NCBI GenBank assembly: GCA_964035015.1
Contig: CAXIUP010000186.1
Coordinates: forward strand, 310,001 to 374,000
Direction: 5' to 3'
Length of the DNA: 64,000 nucleotides
Source of the DNA: Corallium rubrum
Taxonomy: Eukaryota > Cnidaria > Anthozoa > Scleralcyonacea > Coralliidae
The translations under genes were made by a program, and so were the position numbers. How positions within the stretch are numbered: the first letter of the stretch is position 1; every line of letters starts with the position of its first letter. Positions 61,741 to 64,000 of the stretch are shown piece by piece. The notes under the pieces are model-generated. The model did no database searches. It was not told the DNA's origin and worked only from the letters and a program-made list of their open reading frames with translations.

Positions 61741-62558
61741 ATTTTTACTTAACCAGTCATATATATTACCTAATTAGAACTTTAATTATAAATCTTAACT
61801 GTAAGGAAATCGTCAAGTATTGTAACTAGTGGCACTGGCATTGATAAACATGTCTTTAAAACAGTTAGTTTTACATCAGTGTTGTTCAGTCAGCCATGCC
61901 AAATCTTGGATGTAACAGATAATGATTGATATCAACATGCTTTAAAAATCAAATTTAAAAAAAAATTACTTATTTCTTTCTCTTTTTGTTTTGATGTGGT
62001 CATTGAGCTATATTTGTAATAACTTATTTTAAATCTAAATGTTTAAATAGTAAAAATAAATTGAATCTATACTTGTACAGTAAGCCAAAGCCAACCAAAA
62101 TTAATATATATATATAATATATATAATGCAAAAATACAGCCCAAAAATACATGGATCAAAACAAGACACAAAGGTGATATAGTCATTAGATCAAGTGACT
62201 AAAGTCAACTACATATTTTGTACAGTATACAGTTTTAGTATCACCTGATTTGTACATGTAAATTTTAAAACTTTAAAATTCTTGAATTTTCTAATCTTAC
62301 TTTGACAGTTGTAATTTAACATTTAACTTATTGTCAATCTATTTACTTGTGAATATAAAGCACATATACTGTAGATATTTAATTTTAGTTACTTAAATTG
62401 ATCTGTTGATGAGTTTAAAGATACCGTAGTATAACCGATTCACCTTTGTGTCTTGTTTTGTTCCATTTATCTTGTGTTTTTTTTCAAGATGTTTATTCTA
62501 TGTATGTACAGCAAATAGTGTTATGAAAATTGCTTATTATTGCCCTATATGTTTTTAT
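61741..62558. other. AT-rich intron-like interval
   Basis: No coding signal. A 23-bp segment just after the target duplication (ATTTTTACTTAACCAGTCAT) is the inverse of 57461-57483, outside the palindromic element on its left. Possible splice acceptor CCTTTTAG at about 62568. Confidence 0.4.
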
Positions 62559-62617
62559 CCTTTTAGACAATGTTTAACAGACTCAATTGCATGAGATTAG
62601 TTTTGTCAAATTGAACA

Positions 62618-63499
62618 ATGTCGAAACGCCTTGATGATTTGGGTAAACTTCAAGATGTAAAAATTTCATCCTGGAAGAATACTGTTGAATCAAGAGGTAA
62701 AGAAATCCAATCATTGAAAGTAAAGATATCAAGAATTGAGCAAGAACTAAAAAATCAAAGAACCCAAGAAACTATTTCAACATCACCCATGCCAGAACCA
62801 AACACCACTCCACATGTACCCAACCCAGTAGATGCCTCCACCACTCCACCTGTTCTCATTCAACCAATGCAAACCTCCACCACTCCACCTGTTCCCATTC
62901 AACCAATACAAACCTCCACCAATCCACCTGTTCCCATTCAACCAATACAAACCTCCACCACTGCACCTGTTCCCATTCAACCAATGCAAACCTCCACCAC
63001 TCCACCTGCACCTAACTCAATCCATAGATCCTCCACTCCAACTGCTATCCCACCAATGGATACCACCACCACTCCAATATCTTCACACCAATCACTGACC
63101 AATGAATTACAAAAAGAATTAAACAATATGAAAAGTTTGATTGATAGTGATAATGGGACAAATTTTGTCATTGACAACATTGATATACGGCAAAATGTAT
63201 ATAATATGACAGAGGAAAATCAAAACATTGACTATCATTGGGTCAATGCAAATATTGTTTTTAACAGAGTTTCTGGAAACAATCTCTCTGATCGTGGATG
63301 CATCAAGGGTGTGATGGATATTGAAAACATAGAAGTACTACCAACCACAGAAGACCATCTGTCATATCGCAAAAATCTCAAGGTTCACATTCAGCGAATC
63401 CTTGTAAAGAGAATCCCCTGTCTGAGGCATTTAAAAGATTCTATTTTGCATCATATTCCTCATGCCCATACAAAGGACATGAAAAAACCCAACTACTAA
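62618..63499 (+). CDS. Exon of split gene: Pro/Thr repeat protein, DUF6589-like end
   Basis: 293 codons from ATG 62618. An N-terminal coiled coil (SRIEQELKNQRTQ) is followed by five copies of a ~16-residue repeat (TSTTPPVPIQPMQ type; DNA repeats of 48 bp, 62830-63010). A C-terminal domain holds DNIDIRQNVYNMTEENQNID, HWVNANIVFNRV and SGNNLSD. This 'DNxD...xHWxN/xxxRV' pattern recalls the DUF6589-like family core. It may be the 3' exon of the gene begun at 55388, or a separate gene. Confidence 0.55.
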   Translation: MSKRLDDLGKLQDVKISSWKNTVESRGKEIQSLKVKISRIEQELKNQRTQETISTSPMPEPNTTPHVPNPVDASTTPPVLIQPMQTSTTPPVPIQPIQTSTNPPVPIQPIQTSTTAPVPIQPMQTSTTPPAPNSIHRSSTPTAIPPMDTTTTPISSHQSLTNELQKELNNMKSLIDSDNGTNFVIDNIDIRQNVYNMTEENQNIDYHWVNANIVFNRVSGNNLSDRGCIKGVMDIENIEVLPTTEDHLSYRKNLKVHIQRILVKRIPCLRHLKDSILHHIPHAHTKDMKKPNY

Positions 63500-64000
63500 G
63501 GTAAAGGTTCTTTTCGTAAAAGAACAAAAGTGCTAATTTCCAAAAATATGCAAACTATTACTTTCGTAACAACATTACACACAGTAATCTAGCGGCATCT
63601 CTATTTAACGGAATCAACGGAATCAACCGAATCGACGGAATCAACGGAATCTGCCGGAAATTTGGTTAATCGCTTACTAACAAACGGTTAATAAAATTCA
63701 TTTATTTACGTTTATTAGCTGAGACTGAAACTGATCTGTCGTCGATATTTCAAGTAAGGTTATTGGATTAGACATATTACGTACATATATGTGCGTAATT
63801 GTTGAAAGAGATTTTATATTTTTGATAGCTATGATTGTGTCTCATACTCTCATTTCAAACTTACTAAGGCCTACTAAGTGTTAAGTCGGACACAACCTGT
63901 GGGTTGATTAACAGTCAAAAAAGCTTGATTAAATCTAAAAAGATAGATGTAAATAAAAAAATCAGGGGTCTACATTTATAAAGATATAAATATACACGTG
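63500..64000. other. AT-rich end of window
   Basis: No gene visible. A short tandem of CGGAATCAAC-type units lies at about 63609-63656. Confidence 0.45.

Noticed and set aside
62783..62989. Minus-strand Trp/Gly-rich repeat ORF
   Set aside because: Antisense of the Pro/Thr repeat exon.

Overview
This is metazoan (most likely marine invertebrate) nuclear DNA made almost entirely of nested mobile elements. The AT-rich background, TA and GATG microsatellites, non-LTR and Ty3/Gypsy retrotransposons, a mariner-like transposon, MITEs and GT-AG split exons show a eukaryotic host. The phylum cannot be fixed from the sequence alone. No rRNA, tRNA or CRISPR was seen.

The centrepiece is a nearly complete Polinton/Maverick virus-like transposon, Polinton-1, at 4598-23412. 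It has ~452 bp terminal inverted repeats, 5'-AG...CT-3' ends and a perfect 6-bp target duplication (ATAGTC, 4592-4597 and 23413-23418). Its left block on the minus strand holds a conserved small protein, an A32-like packaging ATPase, a putative double jelly-roll capsid protein, a membrane protein, a putative penton and a chromodomain integrase. Its right block, mostly plus strand, holds a 417-aa unknown, a LamG-like protein, a deoxynucleoside kinase (minus), small basic and membrane proteins, a PD-(D/E)XK-like nuclease, a coiled-coil protein, a Zn-ribbon VLTF3-like protein and a protein-primed family B DNA polymerase. Many genes start right at a TTAGTATA-like motif, a probable late promoter. 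The copy is damaged by a LINE insertion, a 29-bp duplication in the integrase and several 1-bp frameshifts.

Polinton-1 sits inside the polymerase gene of an older, decayed relative, Polinton-2. Its polymerase is split between 4166-4597 and 23413-25881, and its other genes run to about 45.3 kb. Polinton-2 carries homologues of most Polinton-1 genes, with penton and integrase swapped, plus a BRO-N/VRR-NUC-like gene. It is broken by a LINE (27.4-30.8 kb), a Gypsy element (39639-44260), a MITE (24209-24727) and a mariner-like element (45823-47641).

From 47.7 kb on there are: a short palindromic element with Polinton-like ends; a PIF1-type helicase fragment; an inverted duplication of a PB1-like gene; a decayed MULE/SWIM-type transposase; a split gene of a metazoan family (55.4-63.5 kb); and, inside one of its introns, a 4.14 kb palindromic element (57594-61734). 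That element has the same AGTAGTATA ends as Polinton-1 and its own 6-bp target duplication (CATTCC), so it may be a non-autonomous passenger of Polinton integrase. The first 4 kb are AT-rich, with two short palindromic elements and an AAACTATAGTTT array.
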